Of a DNA stretch of 64,000 bases, positions 15,841-25,786 are shown piece after piece (within the stretch, counting starts at the first letter, position 1; each line of letters opens with the position of its first letter). The position numbers and the translations under genes were made by a program. The notes beneath the pieces were generated by a model. The model had not been told where the DNA came from. It made no database searches and saw nothing but the letters and a program-made list of their open reading frames with translations. The stretch is taken from contig NZ_QNUH01000010.1 of the NCBI RefSeq assembly GCF_003385495.1, positions 62,001 to 126,000 on the forward strand, read 5' to 3'. The stretch is from Chryseobacterium elymi (GTDB lineage: Bacteria; Bacteroidota; Bacteroidia; Flavobacteriales; Weeksellaceae).

Positions 15841-17037
15841 ATGACAACTTTAAAAATCTTAGCAATGACAGTTGTTACCGCTTTTTCAAGCTCCGGCAGT
15901 TTTTCAGACATCCGCTGCTCAAACAGCAATACATCAGGCAGGGAAGCATTTATACAAAATGCTTCGGTAGCACAGCGTATGGTAACATCAAAGGATAACA
16001 AAATCCAGGTTGCCCTTCTATTGGATACTTCCAACAGTATGGACGGCCTGATCGATCAGACCAAATCGAGGCTTTGGAATATTGTGAATACTTTAACCAC
16101 CCTAAAGTATAACGGACAGGCTCCACAGGTTGAAATTGCCCTTTATGAATATGGGAATGACGGTATCCGGGATGAAAATTATATCCGCCAGGTTACTCCC
16201 CTTACGCAGGATCTGGATCTGGTTTCCGAGAAGTTATTTGCATTAAGAACTAATGGGGGAAGTGAATATTGCGGTGCCGTGATCCGCGATGCCTCGATGA
16301 ACCTGAACTGGGATAGCAACGAAAAAAGCATGAAACTGATTTATATCGCCGGCAATGAGCCGTTTGATCAGGGAAAAGTGAATTACAAGGAAGCCATTTC
16401 CAAAGCTAAAAGCAAAAACATTTATACCAATACTATTTTCTGTGGGAACAGAGAAGAAGGGACGCAAACCTTCTGGCAGAACGGAGCAGTAATAGGCGGC
16501 GGCAAATACTTCAATATTGACAGTAACAGAAAGGTGATTTATATCGAAACGCCTTATGATGTAAAAATCTCAGAATGCAATACAAAGCTGAATGATACCT
16601 ACATTTATTATGGAAGTCATGGCTCTGAATATAAGCTTAAGCAGGTTACCCAGGACAGGAATGCAGAAGTTCAGTCGGCTTCCAATTACGTAGAAAGAAC
16701 CGTAGCCAAGTCTAAAAAAAATGCTTATAAAAACGACCATTGGGACCTGGTGGACAAAGCTGAAAGTGATGCAGGATTTATTGCTACTGTGAAGGATGAT
16801 GCGCTGCCAGCTGAATTAAAAGGCAAAAGCAAGGAAGAAATTAAAAAAGCAGTTGCTGTAAAATCTGCAGAGCGTGAGAAAATCCAGAAGGATATTGAAG
16901 AGCTGTCAAGAAAACGTCAGGAATACATTGATACCGAAATGAAAAAACGGGGCAATGCAGATTCTGATGATCTTGGAAAAGCAATTGAAAGATCTATTCT
17001 GGAGCAGGCAAAAACGAATGGATATACTTCGAAATAA
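15841..17037 (+). CDS. Secreted von Willebrand factor A (VWA) domain protein
   Basis: The 398-residue product has a weak N-terminal signal region followed by a VWA domain opening with QVALLLDTSNSMDG, an intact MIDAS metal site (DxSxS form), and continuing with IALYEYGNDG and LRTNGGSEYCGAVI. The C-terminal 110 residues are charged and helical (Lys/Glu-rich coiled coil). It probably mediates protein contacts in the periplasm. It has its own promoter with the putative LytTR site and its own terminator, and so appears co-regulated with the SIMPL gene rather than co-transcribed. Confidence 0.85.
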   Translation: MTTLKILAMTVVTAFSSSGSFSDIRCSNSNTSGREAFIQNASVAQRMVTSKDNKIQVALLLDTSNSMDGLIDQTKSRLWNIVNTLTTLKYNGQAPQVEIALYEYGNDGIRDENYIRQVTPLTQDLDLVSEKLFALRTNGGSEYCGAVIRDASMNLNWDSNEKSMKLIYIAGNEPFDQGKVNYKEAISKAKSKNIYTNTIFCGNREEGTQTFWQNGAVIGGGKYFNIDSNRKVIYIETPYDVKISECNTKLNDTYIYYGSHGSEYKLKQVTQDRNAEVQSASNYVERTVAKSKKNAYKNDHWDLVDKAESDAGFIATVKDDALPAELKGKSKEEIKKAVAVKSAEREKIQKDIEELSRKRQEYIDTEMKKRGNADSDDLGKAIERSILEQAKTNGYTSK

Positions 17038-17040
17038 CAG

Positions 17041-17073
17041 GAATGGTGGCTTCGCAGCCACCATTTTTTATTG
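17041..17073 (+). terminator. Rho-independent terminator of the VWA gene
   Basis: Strong stem AATGGTGGCT / AGCCACCATT with a TCGC loop followed by T5. Confidence 0.9.
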
Positions 17074-17128
17074 CATTTTTCTTAATACCCGCTTACACTG
17101 GCGACAAAGGTTCCAGAAGCTACCAGTT

Positions 17129-18334
17129 TTATCTCCCGAATTGAAAATATTCAGACAACACGTGTTTTTTATTTTTCATAAACTGTGAAGCCATTTCCAT
17201 CCCTGTCACAGAAAAAGTGATCCCATTTCCCCCGAAACCCAGGACAAAATAAGAGTTCTTAAATTTTTTATGCTCCCCAATATAAGGCAGTCCATCCTTG
17301 GTTTCCCCAAAAGTTCCGGCCCAGACAAAATCTGTATAAAAATGATAACCGGGTTTTATTTTTTTCAGGTTTTTCAGGATGTCTTTTTCCTTTTTATCAA
17401 GAAGAGAATCACGTTTTCCGGCATCGCTAAAATCTTCATCTCCACCGCCAATCAGAAGTCGGCCATCATCTGTTGTCCGCATATAGATATAAGGATCATC
17501 GGTATTCCATACCAATGTGCTGCTGATATTTTTGAATTTGTTGTCATCAATTTCTGAAACGATAGCGAACGTACTTTTCAAATTAACAAAATTTTCCTTC
17601 AGCAGGTTTTTGCTTTCATAACCAGTACAGTAGATCACTTTTTTAGCTTTGATCTGAAAACCGCTGTCTACCGTGACCAGATTAAAACCTTTATGATATT
17701 CCACCTTTATCATTTCAGTCTTATCAAATATTTCTAAACCTTTTCTTACATTATGTTTAAATAGTTCATGAGCAAACTTAAAAGCATCAATACTGGCTCC
17801 CTGTCTGGACACAATTCCCCCATATGTATTTTCAAGTCCAAAATTTTCTACAATTTGATCTGCTTCCAGCCATTTTACATTAAAACCGGCATTTTTTCTT
17901 GCAGTATATTCATCCTTAAGCCAGCTGACATCTTTCTTTTTTGATGCGAAATACAGAGATTTCTTTCGTTTAAATCCCGCATCAGATCTTATCTGTTTTG
18001 AAAGTTTTTCTAGAGTATCTATTGCATCGGAACAGGCTTTGTAACTTTCTATAGCTCCTTCCTTACCAATCAGTTCTTCCAGTTCAAAAAGAGGAACATC
18101 TATCTCATACTGCAACATGGAGGTAGTTGCTGAAGTACTTCCGTTACAGAGTTCACGTTTGTCAATCAGGATCGTTTTATAGCCGTCACTAACCATTTGA
18201 TGAGCAATCAGACTTCCGGTAATGCCACCTCCTATAATTAACACATCACAGTTTTTATTTGATTTCAGGGACGGGTAAGAAGCTGTCAATCCGTTTTTTA
18301 AAAGCCAGAAAGGTTTGTTTGATTTTAGATCCAT
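17129..18334 (-). CDS. FAD-dependent oxidoreductase, DAO (glycine/D-amino-acid oxidase-like) family
   Basis: The protein of about 401 residues has an N-terminal FAD-binding Rossmann motif (VLIIGGGITGSLIAHQMV), STSATTSMLQYEID, a substrate domain, and a C-terminal FAD segment ending GFGGNGITFSVTGMEMAS. It oxidises an amine-type substrate that cannot be identified from sequence. Some relatives carry a C-terminal Rieske domain; this one does not. The start at 18334 (MDLKSNKPF) is preferred over an ATG five codons upstream. It is a single gene, convergent with the VWA gene. Confidence 0.85.
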   Translation of the reverse strand: MDLKSNKPFWLLKNGLTASYPSLKSNKNCDVLIIGGGITGSLIAHQMVSDGYKTILIDKRELCNGSTSATTSMLQYEIDVPLFELEELIGKEGAIESYKACSDAIDTLEKLSKQIRSDAGFKRKKSLYFASKKKDVSWLKDEYTARKNAGFNVKWLEADQIVENFGLENTYGGIVSRQGASIDAFKFAHELFKHNVRKGLEIFDKTEMIKVEYHKGFNLVTVDSGFQIKAKKVIYCTGYESKNLLKENFVNLKSTFAIVSEIDDNKFKNISSTLVWNTDDPYIYMRTTDDGRLLIGGGDEDFSDAGKRDSLLDKKEKDILKNLKKIKPGYHFYTDFVWAGTFGETKDGLPYIGEHKKFKNSYFVLGFGGNGITFSVTGMEMASQFMKNKKHVLSEYFQFGR

Positions 18335-18449
18335 AATTGAATAATACATTTAAAACAATAACATTTATAAGTATTTTAACGATTTTTTATCAATTTATGG
18401 TGCAATTATTGTACCCAGTTTTAAAATCCAACCATTTAAAATAATTAGT

Positions 18450-18830
18450 ATGATAACGATTATTCCAGAAGCTCCGGAAAATGTTGCAGCATTCAGTGCG
18501 ACCGGAGATGTGACGAAAGAAGATTTTGAGAACCTTGTCATTCCTCATGTAAAAGAAAAAGTAGATCAGTTTGGCGAGCTGAATTACTTATTGTATTTGG
18601 ATACTGATCTGGATAATTTTACCATGGGCGCATGGCTTGAAGACGCATTTTTAGGATTAAAAAATCTTACAAAATGGAACCGTACGGCTATTGTTACAGA
18701 TAAAGAAGGGGTACAGAACTTCACAGATATTTTCAGCGTTCTGATGCCGGGAGAATTCAAATCCTTTCCTAAAGAAAACTTATATAATGCACTTTACTGG
18801 TGTAAAAACGGTAATGAAGTAGAAGTTTAG
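18450..18830 (+). CDS. STAS/SEC14-like (SpoIIAA-like) small protein
   Basis: The 126-residue soluble protein matches the SpoIIAA-like family of short STAS-fold proteins: an ITIIPEAPENVAAF start, EDFENLVIPHVKEKV, LLYLDTDLDNFTMGAWLED and AIVTDKEGVQNF. Such proteins are common single genes of unclear role, often expressed under stress. It is divergent from the FAD oxidoreductase and ends at its own terminator. Confidence 0.8.
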   Translation: MITIIPEAPENVAAFSATGDVTKEDFENLVIPHVKEKVDQFGELNYLLYLDTDLDNFTMGAWLEDAFLGLKNLTKWNRTAIVTDKEGVQNFTDIFSVLMPGEFKSFPKENLYNALYWCKNGNEVEV

Positions 18831-18850
18831 CATTATACTATGAAGAGAAA

Positions 18851-18885
18851 GAGGCTTTGTTCTGTCGTGAACAAAGCCTCTTTTA
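18851..18885 (+). terminator. Rho-independent terminator between convergent genes
   Basis: Perfect 11-bp stem GAGGCTTTGTT / AACAAAGCCTC followed by TTTTA; T-rich on the plus strand. Confidence 0.9.
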
Positions 18886-18930
18886 TATCTATAAATCTTT
18901 AAAGTGCTTTATAATCCAGTTTTAAAACTA

Positions 18931-20133
18931 TTATTTATCACAAGGCACACATTCTATAGCTGCATCATGATTGTCAGGAGTTTCTTTCCCGTACAGATAT
19001 CTGTATCTCAAACTTATTACCAGACCTATGAATGTCATCCCCACTCCTACTAACGAAGGGTATTTAAAGGAAAAACCATATTCCAAAGGAATTCCGCCCA
19101 GGAATGCTCCCATCGCATTGGCAATATTAAATGCTGCCTGCATGAATGCTGCGGCCATCATTTCACTCTTTGGAGCCGCCTTCATCATCATGATATTAAT
19201 AGGTGCGGCAACAGACATCGATAGCGCACCGCAGATAAAGGTAAGTATAAGTGCTATATTCTGATTCTCTGAAAATAAAAATACTCCTGCAAGAGAAATC
19301 ATCATCAGAAAGATCAGCAATGCACATGTTTTCTCAGGTCCCAGCCTGTCGGAAATAAATCCTCCGGCAAGATTCCCAACAACCATTCCGGCTCCGGCAA
19401 GAATCATTACATAAGCCATATGATTACTTTGGATTCCGGCAACTATTGTCATTAAAGGACTAATGTAGCTGAGCCATGTGAACAGTCCTCCAAATCCAAT
19501 CGCTGTAATTCCTAAAACCAGCCATGACTGTTTATTTTTAAGAAATTTCAATTCTTCCAGAAAATGGGTATTCTGATTTGATTCTGTGGCGGGAAGCCAT
19601 AATTTCAGGAATAATATGGCAAAAAGGCCTATTAATGCTACAATTGCAAAGTAGAATCTCCAATGATAAGCATGCCCGATATACGTGACCAGAGGAACCA
19701 TGATTAAATTGGCTATCGTAAGCCCCGTAAACATTAAGGATATATAAAATGCCTCCTTTCCTTTTCCAGCCATACGGGATGCTACCACCGTTCCTACTCC
19801 GAAGAATGCACCGTGAGGAAGTCCGGACATAAATCTGATGACCAGCATGGTTGTATAATCAGGAGCTACCGCAGAAAGCCCGTTAAACAACGTAAATAGG
19901 ATCATTAAAACCATCAGAACTTTTTTAGGCGGAAATTTCACGGAATACCCGATCAGGATCGGAGCTCCGATCACCACTCCCATCGCATAGGCTGAAATAA
20001 GATGTCCAGCTTCAGGAATGGTAATCTTTAAGGTATTTGCAATATCAGGAAGCAGTCCCATTACGGTAAATTCTGTAGTTCCAATTCCAAGACCGCCTAT
20101 GGCCAGTGGTATTATTCTTTTATCAATCTTCAT
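18931..20133 (-). CDS. MFS drug/sugar efflux transporter (AraJ/YdhP type)
   Basis: The start at 20133 (MKIDKRIIPLAIGGLGIGTTEF) gives a 400-residue protein with about twelve hydrophobic segments; the longer frame adds 29 polar residues before the first membrane helix. The opening GTTEFTVMGLLPDIA and FMSGLPHGAFFGVG are typical of the DHA1 AraJ/YdhP-like exporters. The C-terminus ends in a Cys/His-containing tail (AAIECVPCDK). It is divergent from the AraC-family gene, which is the obvious candidate regulator. Confidence 0.9.
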   Translation of the reverse strand: MKIDKRIIPLAIGGLGIGTTEFTVMGLLPDIANTLKITIPEAGHLISAYAMGVVIGAPILIGYSVKFPPKKVLMVLMILFTLFNGLSAVAPDYTTMLVIRFMSGLPHGAFFGVGTVVASRMAGKGKEAFYISLMFTGLTIANLIMVPLVTYIGHAYHWRFYFAIVALIGLFAILFLKLWLPATESNQNTHFLEELKFLKNKQSWLVLGITAIGFGGLFTWLSYISPLMTIVAGIQSNHMAYVMILAGAGMVVGNLAGGFISDRLGPEKTCALLIFLMMISLAGVFLFSENQNIALILTFICGALSMSVAAPINIMMMKAAPKSEMMAAAFMQAAFNIANAMGAFLGGIPLEYGFSFKYPSLVGVGMTFIGLVISLRYRYLYGKETPDNHDAAIECVPCDK

Positions 20134-20327
20134 TGTCAGTAAACTTCTTTTCGAATTAATTTTAAATGATTTTTTTGTGAAAAATAAAAACGGATTTTCA
20201 TCTTTACTTTTAAAATGCAAAATTCGCGAGAAATATCGGTTTTCACTTCTCTTGAAATGATAAAAATTTGCTCCATATTAACCTTTTTATGTAATTTTAA
20301 AATCAGAATCAATCAAATAAGAACAAG

Positions 20328-21188
20328 ATGAAAATCCAGAAAGAAGTCATAGCGTTTGAGAACGGAAAATCTTTCAAACTTTTTTCACCGTCTTTAAAGA
20401 ATTGTTTTTTCTGGCATCATCACCCGGAAATAGAGCTTGTCTATGTAGAAGCCATCAACGGGATTCGCCATGTGGGACGGGATATTTCCGTTTTTACAGA
20501 GAGTGATCTGCTTTTAATAGGATCCAATGTCCCTCATCTTAATTTTGATTACGGTATCCAGACCGAATGCAGACAATTGGTGCTTCAGATGAGAGAAAAT
20601 TTTCTTCAGGAAATCATTGTTCCCGTTCCGGAATTTCAAAATATTAGGCAGCTTTTGGAGAGATCTTATCTGGGGCTCTCATTTTCCGGAGAAACAAAAA
20701 AAATAGTCATAGAAAAACTCCATAAGATCAAAAATAAAAACTCATTTGAATCTCTGGTGGGACTGATTGAAATTCTGCAAACTCTTGCCAATTCGAATGA
20801 AGTAAAGGAACTCAATAAGGAAGATACCAGAATCAAATGGTTCCTCAATGACAAGATCAGAATGGGAACCATCTACGATTACATCCACGAAAACTATGAT
20901 AAAAAACCTAACGTCAACGAAATTGCAAAGATTGTCAGCCTCAGTACTCCCGCTTTCTGCCGTTATTTTAAGAAGCAGACGAATATGACTTTCACGGATT
21001 TCGTTAATAAATACAGGATCAATCAGGCTAAAATATTTCTGCTTAAGGATTATTCTGTGACGGAGGTTTGTTTTCAGGTGGGTTTTGAAAGTTTATCTTA
21101 TTTTAATAAACTGTTCAAACAGCATATGGGTGAAACCCCTTCAGAATTCAGGAAAAAGCATTTGAAGAATATTGAGGTTCGGAATTGA
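20328..21188 (+). CDS. AraC-family transcriptional regulator
   Basis: The 286-residue protein has an N-terminal cupin-like ligand domain (HHHPEIELVYVE, SNVPHLNFD) and a C-terminal pair of helix-turn-helix motifs (VNEIAKIVSLSTPAFCRYFK and VTEVCFQVGFESLSYFNKLF). It is divergent from the MFS exporter, 194 bases away, so local regulation of export in response to a small molecule is likely. Confidence 0.92.
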   Translation: MKIQKEVIAFENGKSFKLFSPSLKNCFFWHHHPEIELVYVEAINGIRHVGRDISVFTESDLLLIGSNVPHLNFDYGIQTECRQLVLQMRENFLQEIIVPVPEFQNIRQLLERSYLGLSFSGETKKIVIEKLHKIKNKNSFESLVGLIEILQTLANSNEVKELNKEDTRIKWFLNDKIRMGTIYDYIHENYDKKPNVNEIAKIVSLSTPAFCRYFKKQTNMTFTDFVNKYRINQAKIFLLKDYSVTEVCFQVGFESLSYFNKLFKQHMGETPSEFRKKHLKNIEVRN

Positions 21189-21358
21189 TTATTTTTTTTA
21201 ACCACCCCGTCAAAATTCTTTGAATTTTTGCCACCCCTCCACGGGAGGGGAATATGATCCGACAGATTTGTCAGGAGGAAAGTTATCAATTTTTTAATTT
21301 AAGAAATATCTCTCATCACCGAGTTCATTACTCAAAATATTAAGTGTTTAAAATAAAA

Positions 21359-21380
21359 AACCGCTTCGAGTGAAGCGGTT
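21359..21380 (-). terminator. Rho-independent terminator of lipA
   Basis: Perfect 9-bp stem AACCGCTTC / GAAGCGGTT, then T6 on the minus strand, six bases past the lipA stop. Confidence 0.88.
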
Positions 21381-21386
21381 ATATTT

Positions 21387-22253
21387 TTAGTGAATATGTT
21401 TTTCAGCGTGGTAAGAACTTCTTACTAATGGTGAGCTTTCCACATGTCTGAAACCTAAGCTTCTTGCAAAATCTCCCAGCTCATCAAACTCTTCCGGTGT
21501 AACAAATCTTTTTACCGGCAGATGTTTTTTAGTAGGCTGAAGGTACTGTCCAAGCGTAATTACATCTACATTAGCATTTCTGATATCCTCAATGGTCTGG
21601 AAAACTTCATCTTTAGTTTCCCCTAAACCAAGCATTACCCCGGTTTTTGTTCTTCTCTGGCCAGCTTCTTTTAAGTATCTCAAAACTTCTAAGCTTCTTT
21701 CATATTTAGCCTGGATTCTTACTTCTCTTGTCAGCCGTTTTACGGTTTCCATATTGTGAGAAATTACTTCAGGTGCCACATCTACCAACCTGTCAATATG
21801 TTTTGTAAGTCCCTGAAAATCAGGAATAAGAGTTTCCATCGTCGTTCCCGGGGAAATTCTTCTTACTGCATTTACCGTCTCAGCCCAAAGGATAGACCCC
21901 ATATCTTTCAAATCGTCACGGTCCACAGACGTAAGAACAGCATGCTTGATCTTCATTAATTTAATGGAACGTGCCACTTTTTCTGGCTCATCCCAATTAA
22001 CATCAAGCGGTTTTCCTGTTTTTACACCACAGAATCCGCAGCTTCTTGTACAGATATTTCCTAAGATCATGAACGTTGCCGTTCCTTCTCCCCAGCATTC
22101 ACCCATATTCGGGCAGCTTCCGCTCTGGCATATGGTATTTAATTTATATTTGTCGACCAAAGTCCTAAGCTCCCTGTAATTCTTTCCGGTAGGAAGTTTT
22201 ACGCGGATCCACTTTGGTTTTTGAACGGTAGTATCTTGAACTAAATTCTCCAT
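21387..22253 (-). CDS. lipA: Lipoyl synthase LipA
   Basis: A radical-SAM enzyme that inserts two sulfurs into protein-bound octanoyl chains. The 288-residue protein has both iron-sulfur motifs: the auxiliary cluster [12 protein letters not shown] and the radical-SAM CTRSCGFC. The C-terminal [12 protein letters not shown] carries the conserved Ser that ligates the auxiliary cluster. A good promoter precedes it. Confidence 0.97.
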   Translation of the reverse strand: MENLVQDTTVQKPKWIRVKLPTGKNYRELRTLVDKYKLNTICQSGSCPNMGECWGEGTATFMILGNICTRSCGFCGVKTGKPLDVNWDEPEKVARSIKLMKIKHAVLTSVDRDDLKDMGSILWAETVNAVRRISPGTTMETLIPDFQGLTKHIDRLVDVAPEVISHNMETVKRLTREVRIQAKYERSLEVLRYLKEAGQRRTKTGVMLGLGETKDEVFQTIEDIRNANVDVITLGQYLQPTKKHLPVKRFVTPEEFDELGDFARSLGFRHVESSPLVRSSYHAEKHIH

Positions 22254-22273
22254 TTATTTCTCAAATTGAGCTT

Positions 22274-22302
22274 CAAAGTTAGTGATTTTTTTATCGAAAC
22301 AA
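22274..22302 (-). promoter_or_regulatory. lipA promoter (TTG-N18-TAACTTTG)
   Basis: Minus strand: TTG at 22302-22300, 18 bases, then TAACTTTG at 22281-22274, ending 20 bases before the lipA ATG. Good fit to the Bacteroidota primary-sigma consensus. Confidence 0.75.
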
Positions 22303-22362
22303 TCAAAGACAAACATCGATGAAACATATAATTTCATAATTTTAAATTACCAAAATTAAATT

Positions 22363-22995
22363 ATGAAGAAGATCCTTTTTACCCTATCCGTTATTATCAG
22401 TACATTTTGCTTTGCTCAGGAGGAGCTTCAACCGGCAGGTTCGAAGATCATTGAAACTGTGGAAGGAGATCTGGATGGTGATAAAATTCCTGAAAAAGTA
22501 GTTATTTATACTACAGCAGATGAAGGTGAACTGGGTAAGATCCGCGAAATCCAGATTCAGAAAAAAAATGGCGGAACATGGATGATCTTGAGTAAATCAA
22601 GAAATGCCATTCTTGAAAGTGCAGGCGGAGGGATGATGGGTGATCCTTATCAGGGAACAACTGTAGAAAAAGGGATACTGAGTATCACCCAGGCAGGCGG
22701 AAGCAGCTGGAAATGGGGCTACACGGATAAATACCGGTTTCAGAACGGACATTTTGAACTGATTGGCCATTCTTCAACATATGGAAGACCCGGAGATTAT
22801 TGGACAGAGATAGACTTTAATCTTTCCACAGGGCAGCTTAATTATAAAAAAGAGGTTGAAAATACTGCTGAATATGGTAAATCCAAGCAGGAAACCTATA
22901 TTAAAAAAGGATTGAAAATAGATATGCAGAACAGGAATCAGAAAGAGCCTAGGAAAATTGTTCTTCCTAAGACAAAGGAGGAAGTTTATTTGTAA
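22363..22995 (+). CDS. Secreted protein of unknown function
   Basis: The 210-residue product has a cleavable signal peptide (MKKILFTLSVIISTFCFAQ). The next segment GDLDGDKIPEKVVIY resembles the calcium-binding Asp-rich repeats of VCBS/FG-GAP proteins, but only one is present. The middle is Gly-rich (ESAGGGMMGD, AGGSSWKWG) and the tail is basic. I do not recognise a named family. It stands alone, divergent from lipA. Confidence 0.75.
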   Translation: MKKILFTLSVIISTFCFAQEELQPAGSKIIETVEGDLDGDKIPEKVVIYTTADEGELGKIREIQIQKKNGGTWMILSKSRNAILESAGGGMMGDPYQGTTVEKGILSITQAGGSSWKWGYTDKYRFQNGHFELIGHSSTYGRPGDYWTEIDFNLSTGQLNYKKEVENTAEYGKSKQETYIKKGLKIDMQNRNQKEPRKIVLPKTKEEVYL

Positions 22996-23091
22996 AATCT
23001 TGAACCATTAAGATTCTATCAAGTTGTTAAGATTATTAAGGTAAGCTTTGCTTTTAAGACTGAATGAGACTGATTATCTTACTTAGAGATA

Positions 23092-23652
23092 TTAATTATC
23101 ATCAAATTCATTATTTTTCAGCAGCTCGGCAAGAACTTTCTTGGCGCGCATCACCCTTACTTTGGTATTGGCAACGGAAATCCCAAGCTCTTCTGCGATT
23201 TCCTTGATGCTTTTTTCTTCGAAGAATCTTAGTTTGATAATATCCTGGTAGTTGGCGTCCAGCGATTCGATGGTCTTGATGATCTTTTTCTGCTCTTCAT
23301 TGGAGATCATCAGCTCTTCCGGAGATTTTGCAAACTGGTTTTTAACCTCATCAAGGTTTTCGGTAGGATCCTGGTTTTCGCGGCTTCTTTTCCTCCAGAA
23401 ATCAATGACGGTATTCTGGGCAATGGTTAGCACCCAGGTTTTAAACTGAAAATGAGGATCGTACATATCCAGCTTCGACAACACTTTGGAAAAAACATTC
23501 ACCGTAATCTCATCTGCATCATTTTCATCTTTTACTTTTTTCATGACAAAAGAGAAAACATCCACCCAAAAAATATTGATGAGCTTAGTCTGGGCCTTCT
23601 GGTCCTTTTCTTTTGCCTTTTGAATAAGCAAAAATAGCTGTTCGTCGTTCAT
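23092..23652 (-). CDS. ECF-type RNA polymerase sigma factor
   Basis: The start at 23652 (MNDEQLFLL) gives 186 residues with sigma region 2 (DVFSFVMKKVKDENDADEITVNVF and WVLTIAQNTVIDFWR) and region 4 (YQDIIKLRFFEEKSIKEIAEELGIS). The longer frame would start inside the gene's own promoter, so it is rejected. No anti-sigma factor gene adjoins it, so regulation must come from elsewhere. It is divergent from tyrS. Confidence 0.92.
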   Translation of the reverse strand: MNDEQLFLLIQKAKEKDQKAQTKLINIFWVDVFSFVMKKVKDENDADEITVNVFSKVLSKLDMYDPHFQFKTWVLTIAQNTVIDFWRKRSRENQDPTENLDEVKNQFAKSPEELMISNEEQKKIIKTIESLDANYQDIIKLRFFEEKSIKEIAEELGISVANTKVRVMRAKKVLAELLKNNEFDDN

Positions 23653-23658
23653 GAGTAA

Positions 23659-23688
23659 CAAATATAATTTTTTTAAGTGAAAGCACAA
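23659..23688 (-). promoter_or_regulatory. Promoter of the ECF sigma gene (TTG-N19-TATATTTG)
   Basis: Minus strand: TTG at 23688-23686, exactly 19 bases, TATATTTG at 23666-23659, ending only six bases before the ATG. This predicts a leaderless or nearly leaderless transcript and decides the start codon. Confidence 0.75.
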
Positions 23689-23761
23689 AGGTGCAGACAG
23701 TCCTTTTTATCCTCTGATTTTTTTACCTTCTGACATCTATTCTCTATACTCCTGAATTTAC

Positions 23762-23769
23762 TATCTTTG
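23762..23769 (+). promoter_or_regulatory. -7 element of tyrS (TATCTTTG)
   Basis: An exact TAnnTTTG match 28 bases before the tyrS ATG. The -33 position reads TTC rather than TTG. Confidence 0.6.
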
Positions 23770-23797
23770 CATCGTAAAATTTTAAAGAAAATTATAG

Positions 23798-25093
23798 ATG
23801 AATTCCTTTATAGAAGAACTAAAATGGCGTGGTCTTTTTGCCGATATGATGCCAGGAACCGATGAACAACTAAATAAAGAGGTAACTACTGCATATATTG
23901 GTTTTGACCCGACTGCTGATTCTTTGCATATCGGAAGTCTTATCCAGATCAAAATTTTAGCGCATTTCCAGCAGCATGGACACAAACCTATCGCTTTGGT
24001 AGGAGGTGCTACAGGAATGATCGGAGATCCTTCAGGGAAATCTGCAGAAAGGAATCTGCTGGATGAAGCCACTCTTCTTCATTATGTTGACTGTTTAAAG
24101 AACCAGCTTTCAAGATTTTTGGATTTTGACGGTAATGGTCCTAATAAGGCAGAATTAGTCAACAATTACGACTGGATGAAGAATATTTCTTTCCTTGATT
24201 TTGCTAAAAATGTGGGAAAAAATATTACGGTGAACTATATGATGGCGAAAGATTCTGTGAAAAAGAGATTTTCCGGGGAAAGCGGTGCAGACGGAATGAG
24301 TTTTACGGAATTCACTTACCAGCTTATCCAGGGATATGATTTCCTTCATCTGTACCAAAATAATAATGTGAAACTTCAGATGGGAGGTTCCGATCAGTGG
24401 GGAAATATCACTACAGGTACTGAACTGATCCGCAGAAAGGCCCAGGGAGAAGCATTTGCATTAACGGTGCCTTTAATTACTAAGGCTGATGGCTCTAAAT
24501 TCGGAAAGTCTGAAAGCGGAGAAAATTACTGGCTGGACAAAAAGAAAACATCCCCGTACAAATTCTACCAGTTCTGGCTGAATGCTACGGATGAAGATGC
24601 TGAAAGATTCATTAAATTCTACACATTCATTGGAAAGGAAGAAATTGAAGCTTTAATTGAAGAACACAAAACGGCTGCTCACGAAAGAAAACTTCAAAAA
24701 AGACTGGCTGAGGAAGTAACAGTATGGGTACACGGCAGAGAAGAATATGAAAAGGCAGTAAAAGCTTCTGAAATTTTATTCGGCCGTTCTACAGCTGAAG
24801 ATCTTGTAAGCCTGGATGAAGAAACTTTCCTTGAGGTTTTTGATGGTGTTCCGCAAAAAGAAATTGTAAAAGCTGATGTTTTGGGAATAAGTATTGTTGA
24901 TCTTCTTTCTGAGAAATCAGGATTCTTAAAGTCTAAAAGTGAGGCTCAAAGGGAGATCAAAGGAAATGCAATTTCCGTCAATAAAGAAAAGGTAAATGAT
25001 ACTTACACCGCTAATGAAAGCGACCTTATTGATGGGAAATTTTTACTGCTTCAAAAGGGTAAGAAAAGCTATTTCATTGTAAAGGTTATTTAA
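23798..25093 (+). CDS. tyrS: Tyrosyl-tRNA synthetase
   Basis: The 431-residue class I synthetase has the HIGH-equivalent HIGSL, tyrosine-pocket residues in [13 protein letters not shown] and the [11 protein letters not shown] motif, a KMSKS-equivalent KFGKS, and a C-terminal S4 RNA-binding domain ([15 protein letters not shown]). It charges tRNA-Tyr. Single gene with its own promoter and terminator. Confidence 0.98.
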   Translation: MNSFIEELKWRGLFADMMPGTDEQLNKEVTTAYIGFDPTADSLHIGSLIQIKILAHFQQHGHKPIALVGGATGMIGDPSGKSAERNLLDEATLLHYVDCLKNQLSRFLDFDGNGPNKAELVNNYDWMKNISFLDFAKNVGKNITVNYMMAKDSVKKRFSGESGADGMSFTEFTYQLIQGYDFLHLYQNNNVKLQMGGSDQWGNITTGTELIRRKAQGEAFALTVPLITKADGSKFGKSESGENYWLDKKKTSPYKFYQFWLNATDEDAERFIKFYTFIGKEEIEALIEEHKTAAHERKLQKRLAEEVTVWVHGREEYEKAVKASEILFGRSTAEDLVSLDEETFLEVFDGVPQKEIVKADVLGISIVDLLSEKSGFLKSKSEAQREIKGNAISVNKEKVNDTYTANESDLIDGKFLLLQKGKKSYFIVKVI

Positions 25094-25118
25094 TTTACTA
25101 CTACCTATAATAAGAAGA

Positions 25119-25151
25119 CCGGCGCTGAGATTGATCTCAGCGCCGATTTTA
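25119..25151 (+). terminator. Rho-independent terminator of tyrS
   Basis: Very strong 11-bp stem CGGCGCTGAGA / TCTCAGCGCCG followed by ATTTTATTT. May act for both convergent genes. Confidence 0.9.
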
Positions 25152-25171
25152 TTTATGAAGTTATTTAGTTT

Positions 25172-25588
25172 TTAGAATACATAACTTGCAGAAGCAGATA
25201 AATATTGTCCGCTGGAAGTTCCTTCTTTTTTCAGCTCGCCATCTACCCAGATCTGAACCTTCAACGTAGAAGAAGCATCTGCTCCGATTGCATTTACAGC
25301 AACATTAGCATTATAAGCACCTGCTTCTGATGTCACCTCCGGACTTGTCCATGTTGTTCCGCTAAGACTTGAAGCTGTGGTTGGATTGCCATCAATTCCA
25401 TATACTGCTACTTCAATATTACTTCCTGAAGAAGCTATGGCTTTAAAAACAACTTTATGGCTGCTTTTTGCCGGACCGTTGTCATCGTCATCATCGCTAC
25501 TACAAGATGTTGCAAACCCAATAAACATGGTGGTCAGCAATACTACAAACATACCTTTAAGCAGCTGGCTCATTCTCATTCTTTTCAT
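25172..25588 (-). CDS. Small surface lipoprotein, MmpS-like fold, first paralog
   Basis: The 138-residue protein has a lipoprotein signal ending FATSCSSDDDDD; the run of Asp after the lipid Cys is the Bacteroidota export signal for surface display. The mature domain has GTTWTSPE, a small-residue stretch, then LKVQIWVDGELKKEGTSSG and a final SASASYVF strand, a layout like the beta-sandwich of mycobacterial MmpS proteins. A second copy with the same layout lies at 28435, on the other side of a two-component system. Function unknown; the fold assignment is inference. Confidence 0.7.
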   Translation of the reverse strand: MKRMRMSQLLKGMFVVLLTTMFIGFATSCSSDDDDDNGPAKSSHKVVFKAIASSGSNIEVAVYGIDGNPTTASSLSGTTWTSPEVTSEAGAYNANVAVNAIGADASSTLKVQIWVDGELKKEGTSSGQYLSASASYVF

Positions 25589-25650
25589 AATCTTTTGTTT
25601 AAATTTTTAATTAATTATTTAATATTCTATGATCAGTGATTTGATACCTG

Positions 25651-25681
25651 CAAAGCTATTAGAGTCGCCAAACTTTATCAA
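25651..25681 (-). promoter_or_regulatory. Promoter of the first MmpS-like lipoprotein (TTG-N20-TAGCTTTG)
   Basis: Minus strand: TTG at 25681-25679, 20 bases, TAGCTTTG at 25658-25651, with a leader of about 60 bases to the ATG. Confidence 0.6.
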
Positions 25682-25786
25682 TCCTGAAAAAGGTGTAATT
25701 TTTTCTACCTAAAATCAGGTATTTTATTTGCTGAAATTTTTAATTAAATTGAGCAGTTTTAAAAAAAATATACAGATCCAGATCCA